The position numbers and the translations under genes were made by a program. The notes under the pieces were generated by a model that saw only the letters and a list, made by a program, of their open reading frames with translations, had not been told where the DNA came from and searched no databases. From assembly GCA_003543135.1 (NCBI GenBank), contig DPJG01000010.1, positions 186,001-250,000 on the forward strand: DNA of 64,000 nucleotides, written 5' to 3'. Shown piece by piece: positions 1 to 9,982 of the stretch (within the stretch, counting starts at the first letter, position 1; each line of letters starts with the position of its first letter). The stretch comes from Rheinheimera sp. GTDB lineage: Bacteria; Pseudomonadota; Gammaproteobacteria; Enterobacterales; Alteromonadaceae.

Positions 1-969
1 AATATGATCAGTGACCGCATTTTGTTGATGAAATGGCGGGTTGCAGATGATCACATCGGCTGAATTATCAGCCTGGAGGCTTAAACAGTCATCCACCACA
101 AAGTCGGCCTGGCTAAGCAACTCCGGTCTGTTCGCAGCAAGGGTTAACCGGGCTGAGTCCACCGCCATATAAGATTCGTCGGTAAAGGTCAGATTCAACT
201 CTGGTTGTTGCTGCAGCATGGCAAGGCCAAGCACACCGTTACCACAACCAAGATCAATGGCATGCTGGCCTGCAGCACAAAGCGGCAAGTGCTGCAGTAA
301 AAAGCGTGCACCTATATCCAGCTGTTCGCGTGAGAATACATTGGCATGGTTGACCAGTTGAAAACCATCGGCTTGCCATAACAGCGGAAACTGCGGTGTG
401 GCAGGGGAGGGGAGCGTGCTGTCTATCTGGCTGGTAATGAGCCGGCATTTTTTGACCGTCAGCGACGCTGTGGTTGGCCCCAGTTCCTGCTGAAAAATAG
501 CCAGCAGATTTGGTGTGATGTCTTTGGCTTTGGCACTGGCAAAAATTTGAGTATCTGCGGTGAGCTGTTGTTTGATTTGTCTGAGCTGATAACGCAGAAA
601 GCTGTGATTATTAGGGATTTTCAGCAAAACCACACTGGCTTTAGGTAAAGGATCCAGACTGCTGATCTGGGTGATCTGGCTTAAATCCAGCTGGTTCTGT
701 GCAAAATTATGCGCTGTGGCCAGTTGTGAAATATAAGAATCCGAACTTTGTACCGGTGCGTACTGAGCTAAAGCACAGGCCAAAGTGCCAAACTGATCGT
801 TCAGCAATAGCAGCTGGTGTGGGGATTGTGAAGAGCCGAACAGCGGCAACACAGTGTTCAGTAACAACTCGTCAGCTGCATCCCATGCCTGTAAACTACG
901 GTTTTTCTGCCCGGGCGGATAACGGTCCAGCAACAGGCTCAGGCCAGCGATTTGGCATAGATTGGTCAT
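1..969 (-). CDS. rlmG: RlmG, 23S rRNA (guanine1835-N2)-methyltransferase, 3' end cut by window
   Basis: A minus-strand frame stays open from an ATG at 969 to the left edge (323 codons); about 50 codons of the usual ~375 lie outside. The C-terminal half has a Rossmann SAM-binding motif (AIDLGCGNGVLG) and the amino-methyltransferase signature NPPFHQQ close to the edge. Together with the poorly conserved N-terminal half, which is a degenerate methyltransferase-like domain, this is the RlmG/RsmC layout. The family methylates N2 of a guanine in 23S rRNA using SAM in the cytoplasm. The N-terminal sequence is unlike RsmC, so RlmG is preferred. The start lies 33 bases from the divergent alkB-like gene, so both probably share one promoter region. 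Confidence 0.9.
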   Translation of the reverse strand, partial: MTNLCQIAGLSLLLDRYPPGQKNRSLQAWDAADELLLNTVLPLFGSSQSPHQLLLLNDQFGTLACALAQYAPVQSSDSYISQLATAHNFAQNQLDLSQITQISSLDPLPKASVVLLKIPNNHSFLRYQLRQIKQQLTADTQIFASAKAKDITPNLLAIFQQELGPTTASLTVKKCRLITSQIDSTLPSPATPQFPLLWQADGFQLVNHANVFSREQLDIGARFLLQHLPLCAAGQHAIDLGCGNGVLGLAMLQQQPELNLTFTDESYMAVDSARLTLAANRPELLSQADFVVDDCLSLQADNSADVIICNPPFHQQNAVTDHI

Positions 970-1002
970 AACATCACAACAGTCAGCAAAAAGGGGGCTA
1001 TT

Positions 1003-1635
1003 TTGCCAGACTTGCTCCAGAGCGACAACCAAACTGCAGTGAAGCGGCAAGCCAGACAGTTTCTGTTGCCACAGGCCGAGTTGTGGTTATGGAAACAATG
1101 GCTGCCCACGGAAAAAGCGCAGCATTATCTGAGCCGGCTGCAACAGGAATTGGATTGGCAACAGCCGCAATTGTGGCTATTTGGCAAAGCAGTGCTGATC
1201 CCAAGATTACAGGTTTGGATGGGCGAGCCACATTGTTGTTACCGCTATTCCGGTGTCACTTTTCAGCCACAGGCCTGGCATCCGCTGGTATGGCAACTGA
1301 CGCAATGGGTGAACCGGCAACTGAACCGGCAATTTAATGCGGTGCTATTAAATTTGTACCGTCAGGGCGAAGAGCATATGGGCTGGCACAGTGACGATGA
1401 ACCTGAGCTTGGTGATGCCCCCGATATTGCATCCTTAAGTCTGGGGCAGGGCAGACGCTTTGATTTAAAACATAAAACCGACGGCCATCAGCTCAGTCTG
1501 CAGCTCGAAGATGGCGATCTATTGCTGATGGCGGCCCCTTGCCAGCAGTTCTGGCAACACAGAGTACCGAAACAAAAGCAGGCAGATTCAGTGCGGCTTA
1601 ACTTAACTTTTCGTTATATCAAATCGGCGCCATAG
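1003..1635 (+). CDS. AlkB-like 2-oxoglutarate/Fe(II) dioxygenase (DNA dealkylation)
   Basis: A 210-residue protein of the AlkB family, closest in layout to short bacterial proteins resembling ALKBH2/3. Iron ligands are visible as H129-x-D131 (motif GWHSDDEPELG) and H186 (QHRVPK). The 2-oxoglutarate arginines are R198 and R204 in the C-terminal strand. The family oxidatively removes methyl groups from 1-methyladenine and 3-methylcytosine in DNA or RNA. The start is a TTG at 1003, chosen because a purine-rich AAGGGGG sits five bases upstream and no ATG fits the conserved N-terminus. It is divergent from rlmG and 124 bases upstream of bolA. No Ada box or SOS-like operator was recognised. The substrate (DNA versus RNA) cannot be told from sequence. 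Confidence 0.88.
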   Translation: MPDLLQSDNQTAVKRQARQFLLPQAELWLWKQWLPTEKAQHYLSRLQQELDWQQPQLWLFGKAVLIPRLQVWMGEPHCCYRYSGVTFQPQAWHPLVWQLTQWVNRQLNRQFNAVLLNLYRQGEEHMGWHSDDEPELGDAPDIASLSLGQGRRFDLKHKTDGHQLSLQLEDGDLLLMAAPCQQFWQHRVPKQKQADSVRLNLTFRYIKSAP

Positions 1636-1759
1636 ACGGCCTTAACGCGCTTTGGCAAGTGAAAATAAATATCTTTTTTTGCGTGCAAACAGCTGCTGAC
1701 AAGCGACTGCGCGCCAACTAGAGTACAGATTAAGCAGACAACCTGAAGGAACGACAGCA

Positions 1760-2092
1760 ATGTTAATTCATACCTCAATAGAGCAGAAATTGTTAAGCGC
1801 CTTCGATCCGGTCTTTTTAGATGTGATTGATGAAAGCCATATGCACAGCGTGGCGCCTGGAGCTGAATCCCATTTTAAAGTTGTGATAGTGACACCGGCT
1901 TTTGATGGTATGCGTTTACTGGCGCGCCACCGTGCCGTGAACGCCGTGGTGGCCGAAGAGCTGGCGGAAAAAATTCATGCACTGGCTTTACATACTTATA
2001 CCCCAGCCGAATGGTACGAATATTATGCGGAAAAACCACCGGCCTCGCCAAAATGTTTTGGCGGCTCCAAACGCGAAAAAGCCGAACTCTGA
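1760..2092 (+). CDS. bolA: BolA family transcription/Fe-S regulator
   Basis: A 110-residue BolA-fold protein. The central FKVVIVTPAFDG strand and the RHRAVNAVV helix carry the family signature, and the C-terminal helix (LAEKIHALALHTYTP) is typical. BolA proteins bind monothiol glutaredoxins with an Fe-S cluster and influence cell shape and biofilm genes in E. coli. The conserved histidines (H28-x-H region, H74 and H78) are candidates for cluster ligation. An AAGGA ribosome-binding site lies ten bases before the ATG. A strong terminator follows about 100 bases after the stop, so the gene looks monocistronic. The C-terminal tail after YEYYAEKPPASPKCFGG is divergent and lysine-rich. Confidence 0.92.
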   Translation: MLIHTSIEQKLLSAFDPVFLDVIDESHMHSVAPGAESHFKVVIVTPAFDGMRLLARHRAVNAVVAEELAEKIHALALHTYTPAEWYEYYAEKPPASPKCFGGSKREKAEL

Positions 2093-2191
2093 GAGGTTCA
2101 GCCTTTACCTTTGAGGCAGGAGGTTCTGTGTGATTAATAATCACTCCAATCTCTGTTGTATTGCCTTACTGTTTCAATTCATCATTATGAT

Positions 2192-2214
2192 AAAAAGCGC
2201 TTCGGCGCTTTTTT
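2192..2214 (+). terminator. Rho-independent terminator after bolA
   Basis: Stem AAAAAGCGC / GCGCTTTTTT closed by a TTCG tetraloop and ending in a T run. It is the best-formed intrinsic terminator in the 303-base gap between bolA and fabV. The rest of that gap (2215-2395) holds no convincing gene; it must contain the fabV promoter, but no clear -35/-10 pair was found. Confidence 0.9.
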
Positions 2215-2395
2215 GATTTCTGTTGCTGTTGGGGTTGTTCTTTTTACAGCTATTGGCTCTGGATTTAGCCATCAGGACCGCCAGAACTATTCAGGGTTAC
2301 TGCTTTTTCGCTGCAGTTCAATGCTGATCAGACCTGTTTGTCGTGTTAAAGTTTTACACTAACGGCAATTTTCACCAACTACAGGTTCTGCTCTT

Positions 2396-3586
2396 ATGGT
2401 TATTCAACCAAAAATTCGTGGATTTATCTGCACCAATGCTCACCCGGTGGGCTGTGCTGAGCATGTGCAGGAACAAATTGATTACGTTAAAAAACACGGT
2501 GCTGTGGCCAATGGCCCTAAGAATGTTTTAGTGATTGGAGCCTCAACAGGCTACGGTTTGGCTTCACGGATCACAGCTGCATTTGGCTCAGGTGCAAAAA
2601 CCTTAGGTATTTTTTTCGAAAAAGAAGCCTCTGAAGGTAAAACAGGTTCTGCCGGTTGGTATAACACCGCTGCTTTTGAAAAAGCAGCCGACGCAGCCGG
2701 GTTATGGAACAAACACTTAAACGGTGATGCCTTTACCGATGAAATGAAGTCCAAAGCCATTGATATTATCCAAAGTGAAATGGGTAAAATTGATTTAGTG
2801 GTATACAGCCTGGCAGCACCACGTCGAAAAGACCCTGTCACCGGTGAAATTTACAGTTCAGTGTTAAAGCCTATAGGTCAGGCTTATACCGCAAAAAACC
2901 TGAACACCAGCAAACGTGAAATTGAAGAAGTCTCAGTTGAACCAGCCAATGACGAAGAAATTTTTAACACTGTCAAAGTGATGGGCGGTGAAGACTGGGA
3001 ACGTTGGCTGGATCAGCTGCATGCCGCCGGCGTACTGGCCGAAAACTGCCAGACTGTTGCATACACTTATATTGGTAAAGAGTTAACCTGGCCTATTTAT
3101 GGCAAAGCAACCATTGGCCGTGCCAAAGAAGATTTGGACCGCGCTGCGGCCGCCATTACCAATAAGCTGGCAGCGCAAAAAGGTCATGCTTATGTCGCAT
3201 CATTAAAGGCGCTGGTGACTCAGGCGAGTTCTGCAATTCCTATTATGCCTTTGTATATTTCGTTGTTATACCGGGTGATGAAAGAAGAAGGCACACACGA
3301 AGGTTGTATTGAACAAATCTACGGTTTGTTCCAAAGCTGCCTGTATAACCCGGGTCGTCAGCTGGATGAAGCTGGTCGTCTGCGGATGGATGGTAAAGAG
3401 CTTTCTGCGCATATTCAGGCCAGAGTGGCTGAGCTGTGGGATCGGGTTCAGACTGACAACATTGATGAATTAACTGACTATAAAGGTTATCATCAGGAAT
3501 TCTTACGCTTGTTTGGCTTTGGTTACAGCCACGTCGACTACGACGCGGATGTTTCACCGATGGTGACCCTTGCTAATTTAGCTTAA
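2396..3586 (+). CDS. fabV: FabV, NADH-dependent trans-2-enoyl-ACP reductase
   Basis: A 396-residue protein matching the usual ~400-residue FabV. The N-terminus MVIQPKIRGFICTNAHP is characteristic. The Rossmann motif is VIGASTGYGLASRI, and the catalytic Y-x8-K is visible in YGKATIGRAK. FabV performs the last reduction of each fatty-acid elongation cycle and is known to be naturally insensitive to triclosan compared with FabI. The gene stands alone between two intrinsic terminators. There is no fabI in this window, so FabV may be the sole enoyl reductase, but that needs the rest of the genome. Confidence 0.96.
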   Translation: MVIQPKIRGFICTNAHPVGCAEHVQEQIDYVKKHGAVANGPKNVLVIGASTGYGLASRITAAFGSGAKTLGIFFEKEASEGKTGSAGWYNTAAFEKAADAAGLWNKHLNGDAFTDEMKSKAIDIIQSEMGKIDLVVYSLAAPRRKDPVTGEIYSSVLKPIGQAYTAKNLNTSKREIEEVSVEPANDEEIFNTVKVMGGEDWERWLDQLHAAGVLAENCQTVAYTYIGKELTWPIYGKATIGRAKEDLDRAAAAITNKLAAQKGHAYVASLKALVTQASSAIPIMPLYISLLYRVMKEEGTHEGCIEQIYGLFQSCLYNPGRQLDEAGRLRMDGKELSAHIQARVAELWDRVQTDNIDELTDYKGYHQEFLRLFGFGYSHVDYDADVSPMVTLANLA

Positions 3587-3591
3587 GATAA

Positions 3592-3620
3592 CAAAGCCGC
3601 CACTTTGGCGGCTTTTGTTT
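3592..3620 (+). terminator. Rho-independent terminator after fabV
   Basis: Stem AAAGCCGCC / GGCGGCTTT with an ACTTT loop and a T-rich tail, starting six bases after the fabV stop codon. Confidence 0.9.
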
Positions 3621-3941
3621 GCGCAAGTGGGTAAAAAAATAACAACAAAAACTGGCGGCTTCACAGCAATATCAGAATAAATACAGTGAATTCTGGGATC
3701 ATCCGGCTTTATCAGGCAAAGGATCGAAACTTGACTACACTTGGCTGCAGCTGTCCAAAGTGCGACAGAATTTTGTTATTTATCATAGCTGGCCTGTGGG
3801 TTTAATGCTAAAATCCGCCGCTATGTACGTGTATCTGGTGAAATCAGGTTGAATTTCAGCCCAATTTCGCCAGGTGCGCTGCCAGGCGAGCAGCTGAAAA
3901 ACCAGGCCCTGTTTCTTCCCGTTAAAGTAGTGCAAGTACGT
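3621..3941 (+). promoter_or_regulatory. nqr operon upstream region with extended -10
   Basis: About 320 bases without a gene between the fabV terminator and nqrA. An extended -10 element TGCTAAAAT lies at 3806-3814 and is followed by a GC-rich CCGCCGC stretch. No good -35 was seen. The predicted leader is about 120 bases. The reading frame of nqrA stays open upstream to 3849, but the extra 31 residues do not resemble NqrA. Confidence 0.5.
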
Positions 3942-5282
3942 ATGATTAAAATCAAAAAAGGATTGGACATTCCCCTTTCGGGCAGTCCTAAACAAGTGAT
4001 TCATGACGGTCCTGCTGTCAAATCGGTCGCTGTACTGGGTGAAGAGTATGTCGGTATGCGTCCAACCATGCTGGTTGAGGTTGGCGATAAAGTAAAAAAA
4101 GGTCAGGGTCTTTTTGAAGACAAAAAAAATCCTGGCGTTAAATTTACTGCCGCCATTTCCGGTACCGTTACTCACATCAACCGTGGTGCTAAACGTGTGC
4201 TGCAATCTGTGGTTATCGAAGCAGATGGTAGCAACGAAGCTGTTGAGTTTACTGCGTTTTCTGCAGATAAACTTGCCGGTTTAGATGCAGCAACAGTGAA
4301 AAAACAATTACTGGATTCAGGTTTATGGACTGCGTTCCGCACTCGTCCGTTCAGCCAGATCCCGGCAATTGACAGCACTCCTCGTGCTATTTTTGTCACT
4401 GCAATGGATACCAATCCACTGGCAGCAGACCCTGTAGTTGTGATCAACACTGCAGCAGACGCTTTCCAGCATGGTTTGACTGTGTTAACTCAACTCTCTG
4501 ATGCCAAAGTCTTTTTATGTAAGGCTGCCGGTGCACAAATCAGTGCTCCAGCCAAGGTTCAGGTAGAAGAGTTTGCCGGCCCGCATCCTGCCGGTTTACC
4601 AGGCACTCATATTCACTTCCTTGAGCCGGTGTCGATGACCAAAATTGTTTGGCACATCAACTATCAGGACGTGATTGCCATAGGTAAATTGTTTACCACA
4701 GGTCAGCTCGATACCAGCCGTGTGATTTCCCTGGCCGGTCCCGTTGTGAAAAATCCACGTTTAATCAAAACCGTACTTGGTGCTGCGACTGCTGACCTGA
4801 CCAATGGTGAGCTGGCTGAAGGCCAACACCGTATCATTTCAGGTTCGGTGTTAGCAGGTAAAGTGGCGACTGGTGTTCACGCTTACCTTGGCCGTTTCCA
4901 CAACCAGCTGTCAGTGCTGGCTGAAGGTTACGAAAAAGAGTTTTTAGGCTGGATTGCACCAGGTGCACAGAAGTTTTCTGTGACACGTGCTTACTTATCG
5001 CATTTGTCGCCTAAGCGCCTGTTCAACATGACAACCACCACCAACGGTTCAGACCGTGCCATGGTGCCAATCGGCAACTATGAGCGTGTGATGCCACTGG
5101 ATATTTTGCCAACTTTGTTGTTGCGCGATTTATTGGTAGGCGACACCGATGGTGCAATTTCCTTAGGTTGTTTGGAACTGGATGAAGAAGACTTAGCGTT
5201 ATGTACCTTTGTCTGCCCTGGTAAATATGACTACGGTGTGGCACTGCGTAATGCTCTGACGACCATCCAGAAGGAAGGCTAA
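3942..5282 (+). CDS. nqrA: NqrA, Na+-translocating NADH:quinone reductase subunit A
   Basis: First subunit of the six-subunit Na+-NQR, which passes electrons from NADH to ubiquinone while pumping Na+ out. NqrA is the peripheral subunit on the cytoplasmic side that contacts NqrB and the quinone site. The ATG at 3942 is chosen because it gives the canonical [12 protein letters not shown] start and exactly 446 residues, the usual family length. The frame is open 31 codons further upstream, but those codons look non-coding. The ribosome-binding site is weak. A biotinyl-lipoyl-like N-terminal domain ([18 protein letters not shown]) is visible. nqrB starts one base after the stop codon, so the two are translationally coupled. 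Confidence 0.96.
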   Translation: MIKIKKGLDIPLSGSPKQVIHDGPAVKSVAVLGEEYVGMRPTMLVEVGDKVKKGQGLFEDKKNPGVKFTAAISGTVTHINRGAKRVLQSVVIEADGSNEAVEFTAFSADKLAGLDAATVKKQLLDSGLWTAFRTRPFSQIPAIDSTPRAIFVTAMDTNPLAADPVVVINTAADAFQHGLTVLTQLSDAKVFLCKAAGAQISAPAKVQVEEFAGPHPAGLPGTHIHFLEPVSMTKIVWHINYQDVIAIGKLFTTGQLDTSRVISLAGPVVKNPRLIKTVLGAATADLTNGELAEGQHRIISGSVLAGKVATGVHAYLGRFHNQLSVLAEGYEKEFLGWIAPGAQKFSVTRAYLSHLSPKRLFNMTTTTNGSDRAMVPIGNYERVMPLDILPTLLLRDLLVGDTDGAISLGCLELDEEDLALCTFVCPGKYDYGVALRNALTTIQKEG

Positions 5283-5283
5283 G

Positions 5284-6489
5284 ATGAGTTTAAAGCATTA
5301 TTTAGAAAGTATTGAGCCGAACTTTGAAAAGGGCGGCAAGTATGAAAAGTGGTATGCCTTATATGAAGCTGTTGCCACTATTCTGTATACACCAGGTAAG
5401 GTAACGAAGTCTGCCACTCACGTGCGCGACAGTATCGACCTGAAACGGATCATGATTTTTGTCTGGTTAATGTTATTCCCTGCCATGTTCTTTGGCATGT
5501 TTAACATTGGTCACCAGGCTGCTTCTGTGTTGTCTGCCACTGTTACTCTGCCGGACACCTGGCAGGTTGCCTTGTTCCATATGCTGGGTGGTGAGTTAAC
5601 CGCTGAATCCGGCTGGGGCAGCAAAATGTGGTACGGTGCCTGCTGGTTCCTGCCTATTTATGCAACAGTCTTTGTGGTTGGTGGTTTCTGGGAAGTGTTG
5701 TTTGCTTCTATCCGTAAGCACGAAATTAACGAAGGTTTCTTCGTTTCTTCTATTTTGTTTGCACTGATCCTGCCTGCAACTATTCCACTGTGGCAAGCCG
5801 CTTTAGGTATTACCTTTGGTATCGTTATTGCCAAAGAAGTGTTTGGCGGCACAGGCCGTAACTTCTTAAACCCTGCTTTAGCGGGCCGTGCTTTCCTGTT
5901 TTTTGCCTACCCTGCACAAATTTCAGGGGACAAAGTATGGACTGTGGCTGACGGTTATGCCGGTGCAACCTGGTTGTCAAAAGCTGCCAATGGTGAAGTG
6001 ACAGATTGGTCTATCAACCAGCAGTGGTGGGACGCTTTCTACGGTTTTATCCCAGGTTCTGTTGGTGAAACTTCTACTCTGGCGCTGATGATTGGTGGTT
6101 TAGCACTGATTTATTTCCGTATCGCCTCATGGCGTATTGTTGCCGGCGTGATGGTCGGTACAGTGTTCTTTGCCACTATGTTTAACATCATTGGTTCAGA
6201 CACCAACGCTATGTTTGCTATGCCTTGGTACTGGCATGTGGTGCTGGGTGGTTTTGCCATCGGTATGTTCTTTATGGCAACAGATCCGGTATCTGCATCT
6301 TTTACCGATTCAGGTAAATGGGCTTACGGCATTTTAATTGGTTTTATGGTTGTGATGATTCGTGTGGTGAACCCGGCATATCCGGAAGGCATGATGCTGG
6401 CGATTCTGTTCGCTAACCTGTTCGCACCATTGTTTGATTTTATGGTTGCACAAGGCAACATCAAGCGGAGGCTGGCACGTAATGTCTAA
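5284..6489 (+). CDS. nqrB: NqrB, Na+-NQR membrane subunit B
   Basis: A 401-residue polytopic membrane subunit related to RnfD. It carries the covalent FMN attachment motif GAT: T229 in [10 protein letters not shown] matches the flavinylated threonine of the family. About ten hydrophobic helices are visible, with the conserved [15 protein letters not shown] loop. NqrB also binds riboflavin and takes part in Na+ translocation and quinone reduction. Because FMN is attached by the ApbE flavin transferase, this protein depends on an apbE gene that is not in this window. The last eight bases overlap the start of nqrC. Confidence 0.97.
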   Translation: MSLKHYLESIEPNFEKGGKYEKWYALYEAVATILYTPGKVTKSATHVRDSIDLKRIMIFVWLMLFPAMFFGMFNIGHQAASVLSATVTLPDTWQVALFHMLGGELTAESGWGSKMWYGACWFLPIYATVFVVGGFWEVLFASIRKHEINEGFFVSSILFALILPATIPLWQAALGITFGIVIAKEVFGGTGRNFLNPALAGRAFLFFAYPAQISGDKVWTVADGYAGATWLSKAANGEVTDWSINQQWWDAFYGFIPGSVGETSTLALMIGGLALIYFRIASWRIVAGVMVGTVFFATMFNIIGSDTNAMFAMPWYWHVVLGGFAIGMFFMATDPVSASFTDSGKWAYGILIGFMVVMIRVVNPAYPEGMMLAILFANLFAPLFDFMVAQGNIKRRLARNV

Positions 6490-7270
6490 TAATAACGAAA
6501 GCATCGGCAAAACCTTTGGTGTTGTCATTGGCTTATGTTTAGTTTGTGCGATTATTGTTGCCACAGCTGCTGTTCAGTTACGTCCTAAGCAAGTTGAAAA
6601 CAAACTGGTGGATGCACAGAAAAACATTCTGGTTGCTACTGGTCTTTTGACTGGCGATGACGTGAAAACATTGTTTGCCAAGCATGTCAAAGAACGTTTA
6701 GTGGACCTGGATACCGGCGAATTTGTCGACCAGGACCCAACTAAATATGACTACCGTAAGGCAATGAAAGACACTGCACTCAGTGATGCACTGGCTGCAG
6801 CGGATGACAAAGCTTCAATTAAACGCCGTGCAAAAGTGGCGCCTGTTTACTTTGCCTATAACGACGGTATTGAATCTGGCAAGTTATCTGCCATCGTACT
6901 GCCGGTGCATGGTTATGGTCTGTGGTCAACAATGCATGCGTTTTTAGCATTGGATGTAGATGGCACCACCATTAAAGGTGTGAACTTCTATGAACATGCC
7001 GAAACCCCTGGTTTAGGTGGCGAAGTTCAGAATCCAAAATGGGTTGCACAGTTTGTTGGCAAGAAAATTACTGATGAAGCCGGCAATCCAGCCATCAAGG
7101 TACTCAAACCAGGTAACGCAGCACCGGATTCAGTGACTGATGTTGATGGTTTATCAGGTGCCACATTAACCAGCAATGGTGTTCAATATACGTTCGAATT
7201 CTGGACCGGTGCCAAAGGCTTTGCCCCATTCCTGGCTAAAGTTCGTCAAGGAGCATTAAACAATGGCTAA
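6482..7270 (+). CDS. nqrC: NqrC, Na+-NQR subunit C with covalent FMN
   Basis: A 262-residue subunit with one N-terminal transmembrane helix (residues ~10-32) and a periplasmic FMN-binding domain. The flavinylation motif SGAT is at 225-228 ([10 protein letters not shown]), with T228 as the predicted FMN acceptor. The start ATG at 6482 overlaps the nqrB stop by eight bases. The frame is open a further 16 codons upstream, but that would extend into nqrB and is not conserved. The gene ends with an eight-base overlap with nqrD. NqrC relays electrons between NqrB and the NqrD/E iron centre. Confidence 0.96.
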   Translation: MSNNNESIGKTFGVVIGLCLVCAIIVATAAVQLRPKQVENKLVDAQKNILVATGLLTGDDVKTLFAKHVKERLVDLDTGEFVDQDPTKYDYRKAMKDTALSDALAAADDKASIKRRAKVAPVYFAYNDGIESGKLSAIVLPVHGYGLWSTMHAFLALDVDGTTIKGVNFYEHAETPGLGGEVQNPKWVAQFVGKKITDEAGNPAIKVLKPGNAAPDSVTDVDGLSGATLTSNGVQYTFEFWTGAKGFAPFLAKVRQGALNNG

Positions 7271-7892
7271 TGCAAAAGAAATGAAGGCACTTGTCTTTGG
7301 ACCAGTGTTTGCTAATAACCCAATTGCATTGCAGGTACTGGGTATTTGTTCTGCACTGGCAGTAACAACCAAACTGGAAAAAGCTTTGGTCATGGGTGTA
7401 GCCCTGACCTTAGTAACAGCTTTCTCCAGTATGTTCATTTCAATGATCCGTAACCATATTCCATCCAGTGTGCGGATCATTGTGCAAATGACCATTATTG
7501 CGTCTTTGGTTATCGTGGTAGACCAAATTCTGAAAGCTTATGCCTACAACGTAGCAAAAGAGCTGTCAGTTTTTGTTGGTTTGATCATTACCAACTGTAT
7601 CGTGATGGGGCGTGCTGAAGCCTATGCCATGAAAAGCCCACCACTGATGTCATTCCTGGATGGTATCGGTAACGGTTTAGGTTACACAGTGCTGCTGGTG
7701 ATTGTTGCGGTCATTCGCGAACTCTTTGGTTCAGGCACTTTAATGGGCGTAGAAATTCTGCCTCTGATCAGTGCTGGCGGCTGGTATCAGCCAATGGGTC
7801 TGTTGTTAATGCCTCCAAGTGCATTCTTCATTATCGGCCTGTTTATCTGGGTGTTGCGGACTTTCCGTCCTGAGCAACAAGAGAAACACTAA
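7263..7892 (+). CDS. nqrD: NqrD, Na+-NQR membrane subunit D
   Basis: A 209-residue integral membrane subunit of the RnfE/NqrD type with about six helices. The conserved segment [16 protein letters not shown] holds a cysteine that, with its partner in NqrE, ligates the intramembrane iron site. The gene overlaps nqrC by eight bases with an AAGGAG-like site inside the nqrC end. It is followed 11 bases later by nqrE. Confidence 0.96.
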   Translation: MANAKEMKALVFGPVFANNPIALQVLGICSALAVTTKLEKALVMGVALTLVTAFSSMFISMIRNHIPSSVRIIVQMTIIASLVIVVDQILKAYAYNVAKELSVFVGLIITNCIVMGRAEAYAMKSPPLMSFLDGIGNGLGYTVLLVIVAVIRELFGSGTLMGVEILPLISAGGWYQPMGLLLMPPSAFFIIGLFIWVLRTFRPEQQEKH

Positions 7893-7903
7893 GGAGCCAT
7901 GAC

Positions 7904-8512
7904 ATGGAACATTATTTAAGTTTGTTTGTCCGTGCCGTGTTTATCGATAACTTAGCGTTATCGTTTTTCCTCGGTATGTGTACTTTTATCGCTATTTCCA
8001 AGCAGATCAAAACTGCATTCAGTTTAGGTATTGCGGTAACTGTGGTACTTGCACTTGCGGTGCCGGTAAACCAGATTGTTTACCACAAGTTGCTGGCGCC
8101 TGGTGCCTTGGCCTGGTTAGGTTTTCCTGATGCAGATCTGAGCTTCCTCGGTTTTATCACCTATATCGGTGTAATCGCGGCCCTGGTTCAGGTGCTTGAA
8201 ATGTTTCTGGATAAATACGTGCCTGCGCTTTACAACGCCCTGGGCATTTTCCTGCCTTTAATCACGGTAAACTGCGCCATTTTTGGTGGTGTAGCCTTTA
8301 TGGTTGAGCGTGATTACAACTTTGGTGAAAGTGTGGTGTTTGGTTTAGGCAGTGGTATTGGCTGGACTCTGGCTATTACCCTGATGGCAGCTGTCAGTGA
8401 AAAACTGAAATATGCCGATATGCCACACGCACTGCGTGGTTTAGGTTCGCGCTTTATTATGGTTGGTTTGATGGGATTGGGCTTTATGTCCTTCTCCGGC
8501 GTGTCGTTGTAA
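7904..8512 (+). CDS. nqrE: NqrE, Na+-NQR membrane subunit E
   Basis: A 202-residue integral membrane subunit, the pseudo-symmetric partner of NqrD (RnfA-like). The N-terminal [20 protein letters not shown] and the [13 protein letters not shown] segment (with the iron-ligating cysteine) are typical. A strong AAGGAG ribosome-binding site precedes the ATG. It sits between nqrD and nqrF with short spacers, in the standard operon order. Confidence 0.96.
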   Translation: MEHYLSLFVRAVFIDNLALSFFLGMCTFIAISKQIKTAFSLGIAVTVVLALAVPVNQIVYHKLLAPGALAWLGFPDADLSFLGFITYIGVIAALVQVLEMFLDKYVPALYNALGIFLPLITVNCAIFGGVAFMVERDYNFGESVVFGLGSGIGWTLAITLMAAVSEKLKYADMPHALRGLGSRFIMVGLMGLGFMSFSGVSL

Positions 8513-8534
8513 AGCCGATTGAAAGGAAAACATT

Positions 8535-9767
8535 ATGATTGATTCGCAAATTCTGCTTGGTGTTGGCATGTTCACCTTACTGGTGGTTGCTCTGGTTGTC
8601 ATGATTCTGGCAGCCAAGGCAAAACTGGTATCTTCAGGTGAAATCACCATCAGCATTAACGGTGATCCAAGCAAAGCAATTAAAACAAGCGCTGGCGGTA
8701 AATTGTTAGGCGTGTTGGCTGACAAGGGTATTTTCCTGTCATCAGCCTGTGGTGGTGGTGGTTCTTGTGGCCAGTGCCGTGTTCACGTGCATTCAGGTGG
8801 CGGTGACGTATTACCTGTTGAATTTGGTCACCTGACCAAAGGTGAACGCCGTGAAGGTTGCCGTTTGGCTTGTCAGGTGGCTGTGAAAACAGACATGGAC
8901 ATTGAAGTTGAACCGGAAATTTTTGGTATCAAAAAGTGGGCTTGTACTGTTATTTCTAACGACAATAAAGCCACTTTTATCAAAGAGCTGAAGTTACAGA
9001 TCCCTGATGGTGAGTCTGTACCATTCCGTGCCGGTGGTTATATTCAGATTGAAGCTCCGGCTCACCATGTGAAATATGCCGATTTTGATATCCCGGCGGA
9101 ATACCGTGGTGATTGGGAGCGCTTTAAGTTCTTCACTTTAGAGTCAAAAGTAGACGAAGAAACCATTCGTGCTTACTCGATGGCAAACTATCCGGAAGAA
9201 GAAGGCATCATCATGTTAAACGTGCGGATCGCAACACCTCCGCCAAACAACCTGACGCTGCCATGCGGTAAAATGTCTTCGTACATCTGGAGCCTGAAGG
9301 CCGGTGATAAAGTGACGATTTCTGGTCCATTTGGTGAGTTCTTCGCCAAAGACACAGATGCAGAAATGGTGTTTATCGGTGGTGGTGCCGGTATGGCGCC
9401 AATGCGTTCACACATTTTTGACCAGCTGCGCCGGTTAAAATCAAAACGCAAAATCAGCTTCTGGTATGGTGCCCGCTCAAAACGCGAAATGTTCTATGTT
9501 GAAGATTTTGATATGTTGCAGGCGGAAAACGAAAACTTTAAGTGGCATGTAGCCTTGTCTGATCCACAACCGGAAGACAACTGGACTGGCTACACCGGCT
9601 TTATCCACAACGTCATTTATGAAAACTACCTGAAAAATCACAAAGCTCCGGAAGACTGTGAATTTTACATGTGTGGTCCACCAATGATGAACAAAGCCGT
9701 TATCAATATGCTGAAAGATTTAGGCGTAGAAGATGACAACATCCTGCTGGATGACTTTGGTGGTTAA
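8535..9767 (+). CDS. nqrF: NqrF, NADH-oxidising subunit of Na+-NQR
   Basis: A 410-residue subunit that takes electrons from NADH. Order of parts: N-terminal membrane helix (~5-27); plant-type [2Fe-2S] domain with C72, C78, C81 and C113; FAD domain with [11 protein letters not shown]; and a C-terminal NADH-binding domain with [12 protein letters not shown] and YMCGPPMM. All cluster and flavin residues are present. It ends the nqr operon and is followed by a strong terminator. In many relatives apbE and nqrM follow directly; here only nqrM does, as a separate unit. Confidence 0.97.
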   Translation: MIDSQILLGVGMFTLLVVALVVMILAAKAKLVSSGEITISINGDPSKAIKTSAGGKLLGVLADKGIFLSSACGGGGSCGQCRVHVHSGGGDVLPVEFGHLTKGERREGCRLACQVAVKTDMDIEVEPEIFGIKKWACTVISNDNKATFIKELKLQIPDGESVPFRAGGYIQIEAPAHHVKYADFDIPAEYRGDWERFKFFTLESKVDEETIRAYSMANYPEEEGIIMLNVRIATPPPNNLTLPCGKMSSYIWSLKAGDKVTISGPFGEFFAKDTDAEMVFIGGGAGMAPMRSHIFDQLRRLKSKRKISFWYGARSKREMFYVEDFDMLQAENENFKWHVALSDPQPEDNWTGYTGFIHNVIYENYLKNHKAPEDCEFYMCGPPMMNKAVINMLKDLGVEDDNILLDDFGG

Positions 9768-9780
9768 TCACTGAAGACAA

Positions 9781-9811
9781 AAAAGCCAACCGTCAGGTTG
9801 GCTTTTTTTTT
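9781..9811 (+). terminator. Rho-independent terminator after nqrF
   Basis: Stem AAAGCCAACC / GGTTGGCTTT with a GTCA loop and nine T residues. It separates the nqr operon from nqrM. Confidence 0.93.
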
Positions 9812-9896
9812 GCCTGTGAGTCAGCGCTAAAGCTGCCAGACTGCGCTGTGGCAGTGATGTCGTTATCGGTGTCTTCAGGAACAGTGGTAAATTGAG

Positions 9897-9926
9897 TTGG
9901 GGTTCGACTCAGAAAATTGTTACAAT
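9897..9926 (+). promoter_or_regulatory. Putative nqrM promoter
   Basis: A -35-like TTGGGG (9897-9902), an 18-base spacer and a TACAAT -10 (9921-9926) preceded by TGT, followed by the GC-rich GGCGCCC. It lies between the nqrF terminator and nqrM, which fits separate transcription of nqrM. Confidence 0.55.
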
Positions 9927-9982
9927 GGCGCCCTTGATTACGCCAGCGCATCGGGCTTGGCATGGTGCTGTGAGAGGTTGTG

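Noticed and set aside
1083-1337. Frames of 77-89 codons overlapping the AlkB-like and bolA genes
   Set aside because: They overlap clearly coding frames and have biased, low-complexity composition typical of shadow frames.
2156-2362. Plus-strand frame over the bolA terminator
   Set aside because: It reads through a strong terminator and has no ribosome-binding site.
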